A stretch of DNA of 14,648 nt from Actinomycetota bacterium (GTDB lineage: Bacteria > Actinomycetota > Actinomycetes > S36-B12 > UBA10799), in assembly GCA_003452655.1 (NCBI GenBank), contig DMNR01000217.1:365-15012 (forward strand). Direction: 5' to 3'. The position numbers and the translations under genes are program-made. A model generated the notes under the pieces. The model saw only the letters and a list, made by a program, of their open reading frames with translations, was not told the origin of the DNA and did no database searches. Of this stretch, positions 13,814 through 14,648 are shown piece by piece. Each line of letters opens with the position of its first letter. Position 1 is the first letter of the stretch.

Positions 13814-14574
13814 GGGGCCACCGACATCGAGCGCAAAACGATCGCCGCACCCTGGCGCCCTGTACGCCCGTCGCGTCGATAGGAGTACAGGTCGGGATTC
13901 GTGTACGTACATTCTTCGATCCGTGTGACGCCGATGCCCGCCCGTTCGAGTAAGCCGCACGCCGCCCCACTCACGTCTGCATACCAACGACCATCGCTGT
14001 GCCGATGAGCCGAATCTGGGACTACCGCCATCAGTTGATCGGCACATTCGGAGTCCACCTGATAGCAGTCCTGGCAAATGGCGGGGCCGATGATTGCAGC
14101 CATTGAGGCACATTCGGCACCCAGGTCCAACATTGCCTCGATCGTTGCCGGGACGATTCCGGCAACCACTCCCCGCCAACCGCAATGGACTACCCCCACG
14201 ACTGCGTTCTTGGTATCGGCAAGCACGATCGGTGTGCAATCAGCTGCGAGTGCAACCAGTGCGATGTCTGCTGACTTGGTGACCAACCCGTCGCATTTGC
14301 CTTCGGGCTGAAGTGAATGCTCAGTTATTCGGTAAACGTTGTGTCCATGCTCGGCATCGATGAATGCCAGCGAAGCCGGCGGTGAACCGAGCATCTCGCC
14401 AAGTTGCTGACGATTTTCGGCGACAACCGAGTCGTCGTCACCAACATGAGCCGCCAGATTCAGCGACTCGAACTCCCCCTGGCTGACTCCCCCGCGGCGG
14501 TTTGTGAATACCCAATCCGCTCGCCTGCGGTAGCCGGCGGAGTCTGGATGGGCCCCAATCGTTCCGGACCACAT
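13810..14574 (-). CDS. pgeF: Peptidoglycan editing factor / multicopper-oxidase-like laccase domain protein (YfiH/YlmD)
   Basis: Member of the DUF152 (YfiH) family; E. coli PgeF hydrolyses misincorporated L-Ser in UDP-MurNAc peptides, and relatives show purine nucleoside phosphorylase or laccase activity, so the reaction here is not certain. 254 residues. The conserved zinc/catalytic residues appear as AEHG with H76, ADCTPIVL with C113 and VVHCGWRG with H130 and C131. Later motifs are IGPAICQDCYQV and the C-terminal LYSYRRDGRTGRQGA. A short variable N-terminal stretch (1-19) precedes the domain start ADWVFTNRRGG. ATG at 14572-14574 with a G-rich AGGTGGGG about 5 nt upstream. It begins 29 bp after the ftsZ stop and overlaps yggS by 4 bp, so it is probably expressed with ftsZ. 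Confidence 0.94.
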   Translation of the reverse strand: MWSGTIGAHPDSAGYRRRADWVFTNRRGGVSQGEFESLNLAAHVGDDDSVVAENRQQLGEMLGSPPASLAFIDAEHGHNVYRITEHSLQPEGKCDGLVTKSADIALVALAADCTPIVLADTKNAVVGVVHCGWRGVVAGIVPATIEAMLDLGAECASMAAIIGPAICQDCYQVDSECADQLMAVVPDSAHRHSDGRWYADVSGAACGLLERAGIGVTRIEECTYTNPDLYSYRRDGRTGRQGAAIVLRSMSVAP

Positions 14575-14603
14575 CCAGACCCCACCTAGCTACGATGCTC
14601 GGT

Positions 14604-14648
14604 TTACTTGAGGAAGTCGGGAACGTCGAGGTCACCGGCTGGTTCGTC
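14604..14648 (-). CDS. ftsZ: Cell division protein FtsZ, last 14 codons (gene runs off the right edge)
   Basis: Only the C-terminal end is in the window: DEPAGDLDVPDFLK followed by TAA. DLDVPDFLK is the conserved FtsZ C-terminal tail, which binds SepF and other division partners; its gene partner sepF lies downstream in the same cluster. Identification rests on this short peptide plus the standard ftsZ-pgeF-yggS-sepF order, which together are convincing. Confidence 0.88.
   Translation of the reverse strand, partial: DEPAGDLDVPDFLK

Noticed and set aside
13814..14239. 5' extension of the yggS frame
   Set aside because: Open by chance over pgeF; yggS homology begins at the ATG overlapping the pgeF stop.

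Overview
The window looks like a core chromosomal region of an actinobacterium (Actinomycetota). The gene order is the actinobacterial cell-division cluster ftsZ-pgeF-yggS-sepF-yggT, followed by ileS, a DksA/TraR zinc-finger gene, lspA, rluD and then dnaE. The FtsZ tail (DLDVPDFLK), the SepF N-terminus ([18 protein letters not shown]) and the long IleRS with a GTHH signature are all actinobacterial in character. GC content looks moderate to high by eye, apparently lower than in Streptomyces. No genus can be named; an uncultured lineage is possible but this is inference. I see no mobile elements, tRNA, rRNA or CRISPR.

Layout. Positions 1-2229 (minus) hold the N-terminal 743 codons of dnaE (DNA polymerase III alpha with an intact PHP domain). 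It is divergent from an LCAD-like acyl-CoA dehydrogenase (2344-3489, plus). A small secreted protein of unknown function follows (3558-4124, plus). An apparent accessory pair comes next on the minus strand: a 14-TM-type DHA2 MFS exporter (4195-5799) downstream of a TetR regulator (5843-6553). This pair sits directly behind rluD (6567-7508), lspA (7505-8044) and the DksA/TraR gene (8085-8480), all minus. ileS (8614-11745) runs on plus. It converges on the minus-strand run ftsZ (last 14 codons), pgeF, yggS, sepF, yggT and a small unknown 87-codon ORF (11819-12082).

How the genes work together. The right side is a tight division/housekeeping operon with ATGA overlaps (pgeF/yggS and yggT/orf87). 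The middle holds lipoprotein processing, ribosome modification and a transcription factor. The left side holds replication, fatty-acid oxidation and an efflux/regulator module.

Most interesting points. (1) divIVA, normally found between yggT and ileS in many actinobacteria, is absent from that place, which instead holds an unrecognised ORF coupled to yggT. (2) Several genes (dnaE, the dehydrogenase, ileS, lspA) have a TANNNT -10-like box ending 6-7 nt before the start codon and no convincing Shine-Dalgarno site, suggesting leaderless transcripts. (3) There are three strong palindromes or inverted repeats: in the dehydrogenase promoter, at the rluD/tetR junction and ahead of the secreted-protein gene. 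They are plausible operators for TetR-type regulators. No clear-cut new multi-gene system is evident.
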